Virus record (IMG/VR): IMGVR_UViG_3300045932_000268
Span: 1-63,947 of that record
DNA from: a virus
Length of the DNA: 63,947 bases
Direction: 5' to 3' (one strand)
How positions within the stretch are numbered: position 1 is the first letter of the stretch; the number at the start of each line of letters is the position of its first letter. Under the pieces are notes generated by a model. The model made no database searches. It was not told the origin of the DNA and worked only from the letters and a program-made list of their open reading frames with translations. Shown in pieces: positions 1 through 8,705 of the stretch. A program made the position numbers and the translations under genes.

Positions 1-53
1 CAACTGCCGCCAAAGCCCCGGAGGAGGCCCGCGAAAAAGCTGTTGCCTTCCAT
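1..53 (-). CDS. Duplicate 5' end of the 654-aa putative ejection protein (partial)
   Basis: This is the first 17 codons of the gene that is complete at 61909-63873, repeated here because the window ends overlap by 127 bases. The start codon is the complement of 51-53. It is not a separate gene. In the circular molecule it lies just downstream of the 249-aa gene ending at 66, which places that gene and this one in the same operon. Confidence 0.9.
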   Translation of the reverse strand, partial: MEGNSFFAGLLRGFGGS

Positions 54-127
54 CGTCGTGCGACTCTAGAAGCCGAGATGGAGGCTCTGCGTCTGCCACG
101 GGGGCGGATCCCAGATGCCGCCGCCCC
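1..127. repeat. Terminal direct repeat, copy 1 (circle junction)
   Basis: Bases 1-127 are identical to bases 63821-63947. An exact 127-base overlap at the two ends of a contig is the usual signature of a circular or circularly permuted molecule assembled with a k-mer of that size. It cuts the start of the 654-aa ejection-protein gene, which is whole only at the right end. It is probably an assembly overlap, not a packaged terminal repeat. Confidence 0.95.
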
Positions 128-815
128 AGCCCCCGCCGCCCCCGCCGCCCCCGCCGCCCTTCCGCCGGAGCAGGTCGAGGAGCGTCCCCGATCCCGGCGC
201 GAACAGGTTCGCCGCCATCATGCCGATTCCCACGCCGAGGTCGGTCCACATCTTCCGGCGGCTCTCCGCCTCCTGGAGCGCCCCCTGCGTGGTGACGCCG
301 AGGCCCCGCATGCCGGTCTCTCCTCGGTTCAGCCCGATCTGCGCCAGTTCCCCGACCGCACTCCGCCGCGCCAGCGAGCGCAGCATGGCGACGTCGCTCG
401 CCGCCTGCAACCGGCTCTGCGCCAGCGCCCCGGCCTGCCCGCCGCCCCGCGGGGCGAATTCGGAAATCGCCCGCCGCGCCGTGTCGTACTGTGTCAGCAC
501 GCTCTCGGTTTCCGGCAGCATCGCTTCATCGATCGCCTGCGCGTCCCCGCCGAGCAGCTTCAGCAGGTGCGCCAGTACCGGCTGCAGCGCCGTCTGACTC
601 TGGCGCAGCGCCTCCTGGCTCTCGCCCCCCATCAGTGCGAGCATGGCTTTGGGGTCGCTGTAGTTCACCCCGGGCGTCGTGGCAATCCCCGGTGAGGGCG
701 GCAGCACATAGCGGCCCGGCAAACCGGGCTGGCCCCCACCGCTTGACACCATCGGGGACCGACTCGGCTCCCGTTGGTACTGCGGCATCAGCAGCGCACT
801 GGTTGGCGGTGGCAT
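66..815 (-). CDS. Putative internal virion / ejection protein, 249 aa
   Basis: The start is taken at 815, where an AAAGGAG ribosome-binding site lies about 12 bases upstream; the longer reading to 1001 is an Arg-rich shadow. The protein is Ala/Leu-rich and mostly helical in appearance after a Pro-rich N-terminus. It ends in a run of about ten glycines followed by Trp/Pro-rich residues. It precedes a 654-aa protein and an 841-aa transglycosylase in one operon. That order and relative size match the ejection trio of podoviruses (T7 gp14-gp15-gp16; P22 gp7-gp20-gp16). The role is inferred from position; I recognise no sequence family. Confidence 0.6.
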   Translation of the reverse strand: MPPPTSALLMPQYQREPSRSPMVSSGGGQPGLPGRYVLPPSPGIATTPGVNYSDPKAMLALMGGESQEALRQSQTALQPVLAHLLKLLGGDAQAIDEAMLPETESVLTQYDTARRAISEFAPRGGGQAGALAQSRLQAASDVAMLRSLARRSAVGELAQIGLNRGETGMRGLGVTTQGALQEAESRRKMWTDLGVGIGMMAANLFAPGSGTLLDLLRRKGGGGGGGGGGWGGGIWDPPPWQTQSLHLGF

Positions 816-843
816 GGGCGCGAGTCTACTCCTTTCCGCACGG

Positions 844-1062
844 TCACGGCGCGGGGGTTCCAGCCGGACTCTCGTGCAGCGTACAGTCCTCGTCCCGCGC
901 GGCGTAGCTGGCCGTGGCGTCGAGCGCGTACTTCTGGGCGAGCTGCGTCCAGACGGCCTGGCGGCGCGTGCGCAGCGCCTCGACCCGCACCTGCGCCGCA
1001 TCGAGGTCGGCGGTGAGCGCGCGGAGCTGCCAGTAGTCGATCGGGTCGAGCGTGGTACTCAT
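844..1062 (-). CDS. Small tail-region protein, 72 aa
   Basis: No family recognised. The start ATG overlaps the stop of the preceding 113-aa gene in an ATGA arrangement (1059-1062), so it is translationally coupled. The N-terminal half is predicted helical with alternating Leu/Ala and charged residues (coiled-coil character, about residues 12-50); the end is Pro/Ala-rich. It sits between the large S74 tail protein and the ejection genes, so a minor virion or assembly role is likely. Confidence 0.7.
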   Translation of the reverse strand: MSTTLDPIDYWQLRALTADLDAAQVRVEALRTRRQAVWTQLAQKYALDATASYAARDEDCTLHESPAGTPAP

Positions 1063-1400
1063 GGCTGGGTGTCCAGGCCCGACAGGGCATTCCAGTAGGC
1101 GGAGACTTGCGAGAAGAGCGCCGCGTCGCTCACCGTGGTCACCGGACCCGAGTCTTCAAGCGTCACGGTGCCAATGACGTTTGGACCCCCGACGACCATG
1201 ACGGCCGACGACTGCGCCGCGCCGGACGGATTGTTGATCACCGTCGTGGCGTAGCTGGAGCGCTGCGTGTGGCCCGGCGTACTCGACGGCTCCTCCTTGA
1301 CCCCGCGCGCAACCTGCACGAGGACGTACTGCAGGCGTGTCTGGAAGTTGGCGTCCCGGGCGAGCGTCATCTGCAGGAAGCCTTCACTGAGCGGCGGCAT
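1059..1400 (-). CDS. Small tail-associated protein, 113 aa
   Basis: Start chosen at 1400 because a good AAAGGAG site lies five bases upstream. The gene starts inside the 3' end of the S74 tail gene (17-base overlap) and runs into the next gene by an ATGA overlap. The sequence has a helical N-terminal third followed by a Ser/Thr/Val-rich stretch. The family is not recognised. Its position directly after a chaperone-containing tail protein suggests an assembly partner, but this is inference only. Confidence 0.7.
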   Translation of the reverse strand: MPPLSEGFLQMTLARDANFQTRLQYVLVQVARGVKEEPSSTPGHTQRSSYATTVINNPSGAAQSSAVMVVGGPNVIGTVTLEDSGPVTTVSDAALFSQVSAYWNALSGLDTQP

Positions 1401-4400
1401 GAGCACTCCTTTCGAGGCGGTCGAGGCGGGCGTGCAGGTCTTGAATCGCGGCGATGAGCGGGGCGGTGAGATGCGCGTAGCACACTTCCTCAGGACGGCC
1501 ATCCGCGCCACACACCGCCAGCCGGGGATCAACCGCCGCCACGTCTTCAGCAAGCAGGCCGACGCGGCGGACGCCCGCCTCGCTGATGTGCTCGAAGCTG
1601 ACCGGCTGCAGCGCCAGTAACGGCCGCCAGTCAGCGAGCGGCGCAATGGCGCGCTTGTAGCGCCGCGACGAGGACGACCGGCGGAGCAGCCCGCTGTTGT
1701 CGATGACGACGTTCGCCGCCACCCCATACGTGTTGTTGTAGATGTCGGGCGCGACGATCTCGGCGATGTCGCTCTTGAGCACCAGCTTGCTCGCCGAGCG
1801 GACGCAGAGACAGGCGTTGACGTAGGTCGTCGAGATGAGCGTGGCGGCGGTGCCGATCCAGCCGGTAGCGGCGCTCGATGTCAGGAACGTCACGTAGCCA
1901 CCGTTGGCGGAGGTTGAGTTGAACTGCCCCATGACGAAGTTGGTGGTGTCGAAATTGAAGTTGCCGTCGCTGCCACGCAGGTAGAACCAGACGCGGCTGG
2001 CGTTGGAGTTGAAGATGCGGAAGTAGGCGCTGGCGTGGTTGGAGAGCAGCGCATTGATCGAGCCGGGATAGGAGGCATGTTGATTGCCGCAGACCCAGAA
2101 GTAGGCCGCGCGGTTGCCGTCGGCGCCGCTGCAGCCAGAGAGCAGGATGTGCCCGGAGTCCGCGCCGGCGGCGGTGTTCGCGAACAGCTGCCCCAACACG
2201 TTCATGTAGATCGTGTTGCCGCCCGGATTCAGCATGGAGATGTAGCCGCTGGACGAGCCCACATAGAGGACGCCCGTCACGTTGACGGTGCCCCCGCTCA
2301 TCGACACGTTGTTGTAGAAGGTCGTGGCCCCCGTGTTGTCCATGTACAGCGCCCAGTTGGCGTCCGCCCTGACGATGCCGAAGTAGGAGCCGGCGACGTT
2401 GCCCATCTCGATGCGGACGCTGCCGGGATAGGCGCTGGTGTTGCCGCCGACGAGCAGCCACGCCCCGGTCGCCCGGTCGGCGGTATAACTCCCGCACAGC
2501 GTCAGGAAGCTGGTGCTGTTGGGCGTCGAGATGTAATTGGACCCGGCGGCCTTGCTCAGGCGAATGTCGTAGTAGAAGGTCGCCAGCCCGGTCGCGCCGT
2601 CAATCGTCTGCGCGACGATGCCGTCCCCTCTGTACAACTGGATGGCGGACCCGGCGACGTTGCCGGCGATGATCTGCGCGACGCCGGCCGCAGCACCCTC
2701 GTTGCCGTAGACGCGCACGATCGCGCCGCGGTCGCGCGGTGAGCCGGCGGCCTGATAGCCGCCGCCATGGAGCGTGATCGAGGCGTTGTCGGCCCCGTCG
2801 AGCGTCTCGGGGTTGATGCTCACCGCGGTGCCGCTGAGGAGCAGGCGATCGGCGAGGCGCGTGATGCCCGCCGAAACGTAGAGCGCATAGTTGTTCACGC
2901 CGCCGGTCGGGGCGCCCGTGATGTTCAGCGACGCGGCGTTGGTCACCGCGGCCGCGCCTCCGGCGATCACGGGCGGGAGGATCAGAAGTCCCGCGACGTT
3001 CGGGTGCGTGCCACTCGCGGCCTTCGTGACGGTGATGTACGACGCGATGCCATACGCCGCCTGGCCGACGACCGGCGCAATCGTCTGATTCTGGTAGAAC
3101 CCGGTCGCGCCGTAGCCGCCGACGCCGTCCGGCGTGCTGTGCGTGCCGTTCATCCACAGGGCGATGTTGGGATTGCGCGCTGGCCCGATGGCGTGGTAGC
3201 CGGGCGCGAGGACCTGCAGGCTGCCGGTCGTGAGCAGGTCGGTCGTCTTGTCGAAGGTCAGCCCGCTGTCGCCGCCGAACGCCCCGCCGTCGTTGAACTG
3301 CACCTGCGTCGTGAGCCCGCCGGGCGTGCCGCCGCCACCACCCGGCGGGGCGGCAAACGTCCCGTCGGCGCGCAGGTAGGTCGTCGTGCCGCCCGGGTAG
3401 CCGCCGGTGTGCTTTAGGACGTTGCCGGAGAGGCGCGCGTCGGGAACTGTGCCGGTCGCCAGGTCGTTGGCGTCGAGGTTGGTGAGATTCGCGCCGGAGA
3501 CCGCCGGCAAGGTCGCCGGGAAGCGCGCATCGGGCAGCGTGCCGGAGGTGAGCACCGCGGCGCTGAGCGCATCGATCGGGTCGCTGCCCCCGGTCTCGTG
3601 CGTCGTGGCGTGCGCACCGCCGCTGCCGGCCGCCGCCCAGGTGCGATCGGCGCTGAGGAAGAGCGCCTCGCCGGTGCGCAGCGCCGGGGGGTAGCCGGCC
3701 AGCGCGGTGATGTCGACTTCGTCGATCGCGCCGTCGTAGTGCGTCGAGGCGTGCGGAGCCAGCGCACTGGTCCCGCCGCCCGCAAACTGCAGCGCCACCT
3801 CTTCGCCGTCGGCAATCGCCGCCCCGTTGGCGACCCAGACCACCGGGAAGGCAAAGTAGTCCCCGATCTCCGTGCCCTCCGCCGTCGTGCGGACCTTGGC
3901 GAAGCGGGTGGCGTCCGCGCGCTGCTGCACGTAGATCGTGGCACCGGCGGGTTGCGCGGCCAGGCCGGCGTGGACGTCGGTGCCCCCGCGCGTGTAGCGG
4001 CTGATCCACACCGTCGTGACGGCGGTATAGGGATGCCCCGCGTTGAAGCGAATCTCCTGCGCGGCCGGGGGCGCGGTGGTCGCCGCGTCGAAGTCGTAGC
4101 TGAAGATCGGCGAGCCGGTCGGCGGCAGCACCCACGCGCCCTCACCGTTCAGCATGTGCGCCGGGTTCCCGGACAGCTTCGGCAAAAACCCGTGGGCGTC
4201 GATCGTGGCGTTGTTGTCCTCGATGTCGAAGACCGCCAAGTGGGCGTCTTCCACCGGCGCGAATGCCGGCAGGGCCGCGCCGTTCAGATAGAGCGTCGGA
4301 TCGTTGGGACTCGGCGGCAGCGTGCCGACCGCGTCGGTGATCGTGACCGGCGCCACGCCGCCCGTGGAGAGCGCGCGGCTGATCGCCTGCACCTGCTGCT

Positions 4401-4560
4401 CGCTCGGGGGACTCGTGGTCGCGTGCTCCATCCGGTCCTCGAGCGCGGTGAGGCCGGCGGACACATGCTCGTGCGCGCGGCGCAGGAGCTCGACGGCGAC
4501 CGCCGCGTCGTGCGGCACCTGCCCGTGCAGCGTCGGCAGTTTCAGCGTCTGATGCGGCAT
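1384..4560 (-). CDS. Tail fibre/spike protein with C-terminal S74 intramolecular chaperone, 1058 aa
   Basis: A long Gly/Ser/Thr/Asn-rich beta-type protein, as expected for a trimeric receptor-binding fibre or spike. The last ~100 residues form a peptidase S74 (endosialidase-type) domain: the stretch SSSRRYKRAIAPL gives the expected Ser and Lys of the self-cleavage site, followed by residues such as VGLLAEDVAAVDPRL and a C-terminal helix. Such domains fold the trimer and then cut themselves off. Mid-protein repeats (GxLPDARFPATLP, TGTVPDARLSGNV) are typical of phage fibres. The start at 4560 (MPHQTLK) was chosen over the Arg-rich extension to 4647. It likely sets host range. Confidence 0.9.
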   Translation of the reverse strand: MPHQTLKLPTLHGQVPHDAAVAVELLRRAHEHVSAGLTALEDRMEHATTSPPSEQQVQAISRALSTGGVAPVTITDAVGTLPPSPNDPTLYLNGAALPAFAPVEDAHLAVFDIEDNNATIDAHGFLPKLSGNPAHMLNGEGAWVLPPTGSPIFSYDFDAATTAPPAAQEIRFNAGHPYTAVTTVWISRYTRGGTDVHAGLAAQPAGATIYVQQRADATRFAKVRTTAEGTEIGDYFAFPVVWVANGAAIADGEEVALQFAGGGTSALAPHASTHYDGAIDEVDITALAGYPPALRTGEALFLSADRTWAAAGSGGAHATTHETGGSDPIDALSAAVLTSGTLPDARFPATLPAVSGANLTNLDANDLATGTVPDARLSGNVLKHTGGYPGGTTTYLRADGTFAAPPGGGGGTPGGLTTQVQFNDGGAFGGDSGLTFDKTTDLLTTGSLQVLAPGYHAIGPARNPNIALWMNGTHSTPDGVGGYGATGFYQNQTIAPVVGQAAYGIASYITVTKAASGTHPNVAGLLILPPVIAGGAAAVTNAASLNITGAPTGGVNNYALYVSAGITRLADRLLLSGTAVSINPETLDGADNASITLHGGGYQAAGSPRDRGAIVRVYGNEGAAAGVAQIIAGNVAGSAIQLYRGDGIVAQTIDGATGLATFYYDIRLSKAAGSNYISTPNSTSFLTLCGSYTADRATGAWLLVGGNTSAYPGSVRIEMGNVAGSYFGIVRADANWALYMDNTGATTFYNNVSMSGGTVNVTGVLYVGSSSGYISMLNPGGNTIYMNVLGQLFANTAAGADSGHILLSGCSGADGNRAAYFWVCGNQHASYPGSINALLSNHASAYFRIFNSNASRVWFYLRGSDGNFNFDTTNFVMGQFNSTSANGGYVTFLTSSAATGWIGTAATLISTTYVNACLCVRSASKLVLKSDIAEIVAPDIYNNTYGVAANVVIDNSGLLRRSSSSRRYKRAIAPLADWRPLLALQPVSFEHISEAGVRRVGLLAEDVAAVDPRLAVCGADGRPEEVCYAHLTAPLIAAIQDLHARLDRLERSAHAAAQ

Positions 4561-4564
4561 GCCC

Positions 4565-4756
4565 TTAGTCCACGGTCTCCTCGTCCGGGTCGAGCGGGAC
4601 GCCCGCCCGCGACAACCGGGCCACAAACGAGGCCCACGCCCGTTCACTCAGCACGAGCGTGCCATTCAGCTTCCACGTCGCCTCGGCATTGGGCGCTTCG
4701 AACCAGCGCACGTGGTAGTGCGCCCCCGCGTGCCGATACAGTGCCTTGAATTCCAT
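4565..4756 (-). CDS. Small tail-region protein, 63 aa
   Basis: Starts at 4756 with an AGGA site nine bases upstream; the in-frame ATG at 4783 would overlap the end of the 1312-aa gene and has no site. Composition is aromatic-rich in the first half (LYRHAGAHYHVRWFEAP) and acidic at the end (DPDEETVD). No family recognised. It lies between the putative nozzle and the S74 fibre and may be a minor tail or fibre-attachment protein. Confidence 0.7.
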   Translation of the reverse strand: MEFKALYRHAGAHYHVRWFEAPNAEATWKLNGTLVLSERAWASFVARLSRAGVPLDPDEETVD

Positions 4757-4766
4757 CGCGCCGATC

Positions 4767-7700
4767 CTAAATCCGCGCGCCACCGAATTCCCGGCTCAGA
4801 TCCCCGAAGGGTCGCAGAATCTGATACGGCTCCGGATGCCCCCACGGCTTCGCCCGGACCTCGATGTCCTTGAGGAAGATCCGCATGCGCTCGCTACCAT
4901 CCACGCTGCGCAGCGCGTACTGGTAGACCTTGCCCTTGTTCGGGCGCTGCAGGATCTCCGTCTTGACAAACGCGTTGGCTGAGGACGCAATCCGGTAGCT
5001 CTCGGGCTTGCCGTCCGCCGTCACGATCAGATCGAAATCGACGAGGGACATGTGCGCAATCAGCACGCGTTCGACGTGCCCGTAACCGGGGAAGTCGTGC
5101 GTGGTCGGCTGCGTGATCCAGTAGGCGGCCAGCTCCGGCGACGGCTCCCACACCCAGCGGTGCCGATAGTAAATCCAGTCGGCATCGCCCTCCGGCACCA
5201 GCCGCAGCAGATGCGCGATGAAGGGGGTTGAGAAACTGTGCGCCGTCTGCAGTTGCTGATCCCCGCCATTCACCGTCATCGTGGCCCCGACCTGGCCCCC
5301 GTCGTACTCCACCCGGACCGTGCGCGGGTCCCCGTTGGTGTCGGCCTCGACGAGCACGCCCTGCATGAACTTGGCGCCGAAGTAGCCGGCGTCGTCCCAG
5401 TCGGTCGCCCGCTTCCCCGTGAGGTCGCCCTTGGGAATGATCGAGGCGCTCCACCAGTAGAACGACGGCACGACGACATCGGCCCCCTGGAGGTCAAGGC
5501 CGACGTTCTTGGCCATCTCGCCCTCGCCGTTGTCGAGGTCGAGCACGAAGGTCTCGCGGCCGATGGCCCCCGCCCCGACCACCTGCGCGGGCGCGGTGCG
5601 CGTGAAGTCGTCGAATCCGGCAATCACCGTCACGCCGTTTCCCCCGGCGGCATCGACCCCGAGTGCCAGATCCCCGACGAGCTTCTCCTTGCGCGGATCC
5701 CCGCCATCGGGCCGCGGCGTCTGGATGTGGTAGGCAATGGCCGCCCCGTCATCGCCGGTGCCGTGCGCGTAGTGGGCAATCACGCCGTCCGTGTGACCGA
5801 TCAGGACGTCGTGCACCCCGGTCCCCGGCTCGCCCACGTGCACGAGCGCCGCGTCCGGATAGCGGTCGAGGAACCACCGGTCGGCTTTCAGGTCGTAGAC
5901 GAGCGTGCGGTCGTTGCCCGTCCCCGCCGCCTGGTAATCGAAGTAGACATACCCGTCGGCATAGCCGAGCCGCAGGCCGGTGCGGTGGGTCATGTCGGGC
6001 GGCGGCACGCCGTTGACCGTCCGGCCCGGCTGGCCCTGGTGCGGGAAGAGCGCGTAGAGATCCTTGTCGGTCAGCGACACCGCCGGGGCGCCGGCGTTGG
6101 TCAGGTAGATGCCGTCCTTGGCGAGGAACACCGGCCCCTGCGGCGTCAGGCACCACGCCCACCGCGTCCACAGCCCGCGCCCGCACGGCAGCACGTTGGT
6201 CGTGAACAGGTTCGGGCGCCCGAAGTCCGGCAGGATGCGGTAGAGATCCTCGCTGCTCCAGACAAACGCAGCGTTGTCCCACACGAACCCGTTCAGGAGC
6301 GGGGTCGAGGGACTGGTGACGGAGAGGCTGTGCGTCTCGCGCGTCAGATCGGGGTTGTGCGCCACGGTCCACTGCAGCTCGCCGGGATTGACCGGATCCC
6401 CGACCGCGAAGTAGTAGCCTTCGAACGGCCCCCAGAGCGTCGGGAGCCACGTCCCCATCACCGTCGGCGACGGCAGTTCGACCGTCGTGCTGGCCACCGG
6501 CCGCATGCTGTCGACGACCTCGAGGAAGTCCGCCGAGGCGGGCTGCTTGTAGAGTTGCGTCGTGATGCCGTTGACGAGCACCACCGATCCGGGGGCCCAC
6601 GCCGGATTGAAGGCATCGCCGGAGAGCCGCCGCACGGCGGTGCCGACGACCTGCACGGTCGCCACCCGCGGCACATCGCCCAGGGGCCACGGCTGGAAGT
6701 CGGTGTAGTCCGGCAGGAGCGTCTTGTCGAGCGCCTGATCCGGAAAGTCGTCCAGGAAGGGCGCGGTCGTATTCGGGGTCGATCCCAGATACGCCCCCTT
6801 CGTAAGCGTGGCCCCGATCCGGAAGTAATCGATCGTATCGACCTGCGGATCCGGCGAGACCGGACAGGTCAGTTCGATCCGCTGCCGCCGCGGGAGCACG
6901 CCGCCGCGGCTCATCGGCCCCGGCCGACTGGTGGCGCCGGTGGCCTTGGAGCGATAGCGGGCCGCATAGATGTAGGGCGTCCCCAGGTCCCCGACATCCG
7001 CGCCGAAGCCCCCGCCGATCCACGCGCTGTCGTAGGCCACGGTGATCGCCCCGTACTTGGAGGTCGCATTCACCAGCACCTGCATGGCCTTGACGTGGCG
7101 CAGGCTGCGTGTCGGGTCGGTGCCGATCCGGATCATGTCCTTGACGCGCCAGCGCAGTTCAATCCACTGGTGGTTGCCGAGCGAGAGTTGCGTGGTCGTC
7201 TCCGGCCCCATCTGCCGCGGCCCCTCCCGCGGCACCGCCGTGCTCCGCCCGGCATCCACGACCGGCACCGTCGCCGTGCCCGTGAAGTCCCGGATCGCCG
7301 CGATGAGGTCGTTGGCTTCGAAGGCCGCGAAGTAGATGTTGCGGGTGAAATCGGTCACCGTGGCATCGCAGTCGAAGAGCACCCGGATCTCCTTCACCCC
7401 GTCGAGCCGGTCGATGTTGACCGAGACGTGCAGTTCATCGTCGGGCTGCGTCATCCGGTCCCCGATCTCGGAGAGGTCGTAGGTGGCGACGGCCGACTGC
7501 GCGCCGGCGGTGATGTCGACCTGCTTGTCGATCATGGTCGAGGTCGGCGTCAGCACGTGCTGAATAGCCTTGGACACGACCGTCTCGCCCGCACTGTGCG
7601 CGTCCTCGAGCCAGACGCGGCACGTCGGCACGCCGACCAGCGCCTCGCCCACGCTATGCACCGTCGTGGTCGCGCAGCGGAACGAGAGCAGCCCATCCTT

Positions 7701-8705
7701 GCCGCTGGCGATCGACAGGATGCGGACGTATTCGGTGTCGATCCGCACGAGGCCATCGACGACGAAGGCCTGCCGCGCCGTCACCGTCGCCACCGCCTCG
7801 GGATCGATACTGCTGCCGAGCGGCGGGGCCCCGCTCGGTTGCGTCACATAGCGGGCGTGGATGTACTGCCAGTCCACGGTCCGCACATGCGCGAGGAGAT
7901 TGCCGGCTGCTTGAATCGTGCAGAGGCCCGGCCCGACGCCATCATCGTAGAGAATGCCGTCGATCGTGGTGTCGGCGACCGCCAGCTTGACATCCTGGAC
8001 GAGCGTTTCTTCGGTGCCGATCGTCAGCAGCATGCCGATGCCGACGTTGACGGTGGAGGCGAGGGCCACCCCGGCATGGCCCGTCGTCCCCGCGTCGTAG
8101 ACCACCGCGGTCGCCGTGGTGTTGACGCGATTGATGACCGAGAGGGGCCCCGCCACGACGCCCATCGGGATCCAGGTAATGGGTCCTTCAAAGCTCTCGA
8201 TCACGCGTAGGCGCGGGGCTGCCAGCCGCACCGTCGGCGGATCGCGTGGCGGGGCAATGCCGGTCTCATAGAGGAGACCGAGAACGTTCAGTTTCCGCTG
8301 CCGCAGCCGGTCCGCCACGTAGAGCCAGGGCTGCGGGGTGCCGATGGGTTGCGCCGCCAACACCGTCAGCGGCTCGCCCGAATAGCCGCTATCGACGGCG
8401 GTCAGCGTGGCCCCGGCGGTGGTCGGCCCCACAAAGAGCTGATCCCCGGCGCCGGCGACGCGCCGGTTCGGGATGCCGCCGTTGAAGGGCGTGGCATCGT
8501 TGAGCCGGGCGATGGTGTGGACCTCGGTCTCCCCGGGCGTCGTCGCCACCGACACGGTGCCCGGCCGCACGTGCAGCGTGCCTTCGACGTAGCTGCGCAC
8601 GTTGAGCAGGAACGGATACTTCCCCTCCGGCAGCAGGTCGGGCGGCAGGACGAGCGACAGCCCGCGGCAGAGGAACCGCATGACTTGGTTGACAAACTCA
8701 GCCAC
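4767..8705 (-). CDS. Very large tail structural protein, putative nozzle/stabilisation protein, 1312 aa
   Basis: The N-terminus (about residues 14-60) reads as the usual opening of podovirus nozzle/stabilisation proteins, with a segment like LLNVRSYVEGTLHVRPG, followed by many repeated beta-strand stretches. Residues around 760-930 (segments such as FVWSSEDLYRILPDFG and VFLAKDGIYLTN) resemble the beta-propeller of P22 gp10-type proteins. The C-terminal 250 residues are another beta-rich module. It overlaps the preceding gene by 8 bases. At 1312 aa it is much longer than T7 gp12 (about 790 aa) or P22 gp10 (about 470 aa), so it may be a fusion with extra baseplate-like modules. The function is inferred from order and pattern. 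Confidence 0.7.
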   Translation of the reverse strand: MAEFVNQVMRFLCRGLSLVLPPDLLPEGKYPFLLNVRSYVEGTLHVRPGTVSVATTPGETEVHTIARLNDATPFNGGIPNRRVAGAGDQLFVGPTTAGATLTAVDSGYSGEPLTVLAAQPIGTPQPWLYVADRLRQRKLNVLGLLYETGIAPPRDPPTVRLAAPRLRVIESFEGPITWIPMGVVAGPLSVINRVNTTATAVVYDAGTTGHAGVALASTVNVGIGMLLTIGTEETLVQDVKLAVADTTIDGILYDDGVGPGLCTIQAAGNLLAHVRTVDWQYIHARYVTQPSGAPPLGSSIDPEAVATVTARQAFVVDGLVRIDTEYVRILSIASGKDGLLSFRCATTTVHSVGEALVGVPTCRVWLEDAHSAGETVVSKAIQHVLTPTSTMIDKQVDITAGAQSAVATYDLSEIGDRMTQPDDELHVSVNIDRLDGVKEIRVLFDCDATVTDFTRNIYFAAFEANDLIAAIRDFTGTATVPVVDAGRSTAVPREGPRQMGPETTTQLSLGNHQWIELRWRVKDMIRIGTDPTRSLRHVKAMQVLVNATSKYGAITVAYDSAWIGGGFGADVGDLGTPYIYAARYRSKATGATSRPGPMSRGGVLPRRQRIELTCPVSPDPQVDTIDYFRIGATLTKGAYLGSTPNTTAPFLDDFPDQALDKTLLPDYTDFQPWPLGDVPRVATVQVVGTAVRRLSGDAFNPAWAPGSVVLVNGITTQLYKQPASADFLEVVDSMRPVASTTVELPSPTVMGTWLPTLWGPFEGYYFAVGDPVNPGELQWTVAHNPDLTRETHSLSVTSPSTPLLNGFVWDNAAFVWSSEDLYRILPDFGRPNLFTTNVLPCGRGLWTRWAWCLTPQGPVFLAKDGIYLTNAGAPAVSLTDKDLYALFPHQGQPGRTVNGVPPPDMTHRTGLRLGYADGYVYFDYQAAGTGNDRTLVYDLKADRWFLDRYPDAALVHVGEPGTGVHDVLIGHTDGVIAHYAHGTGDDGAAIAYHIQTPRPDGGDPRKEKLVGDLALGVDAAGGNGVTVIAGFDDFTRTAPAQVVGAGAIGRETFVLDLDNGEGEMAKNVGLDLQGADVVVPSFYWWSASIIPKGDLTGKRATDWDDAGYFGAKFMQGVLVEADTNGDPRTVRVEYDGGQVGATMTVNGGDQQLQTAHSFSTPFIAHLLRLVPEGDADWIYYRHRWVWEPSPELAAYWITQPTTHDFPGYGHVERVLIAHMSLVDFDLIVTADGKPESYRIASSANAFVKTEILQRPNKGKVYQYALRSVDGSERMRIFLKDIEVRAKPWGHPEPYQILRPFGDLSREFGGARI

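Noticed and set aside
1-127. Terminal repeat as a true packaged direct repeat
   Set aside because: Its length equals a common assembler k-mer and the operon runs through it; nothing indicates a physical end.
5238-8210. 990-aa plus-strand open frame opposite the 1312-aa tail gene
   Set aside because: Arg/Pro/His/Gly-rich low-complexity reading typical of the reverse of a GC-rich gene; no Shine-Dalgarno and no domain.
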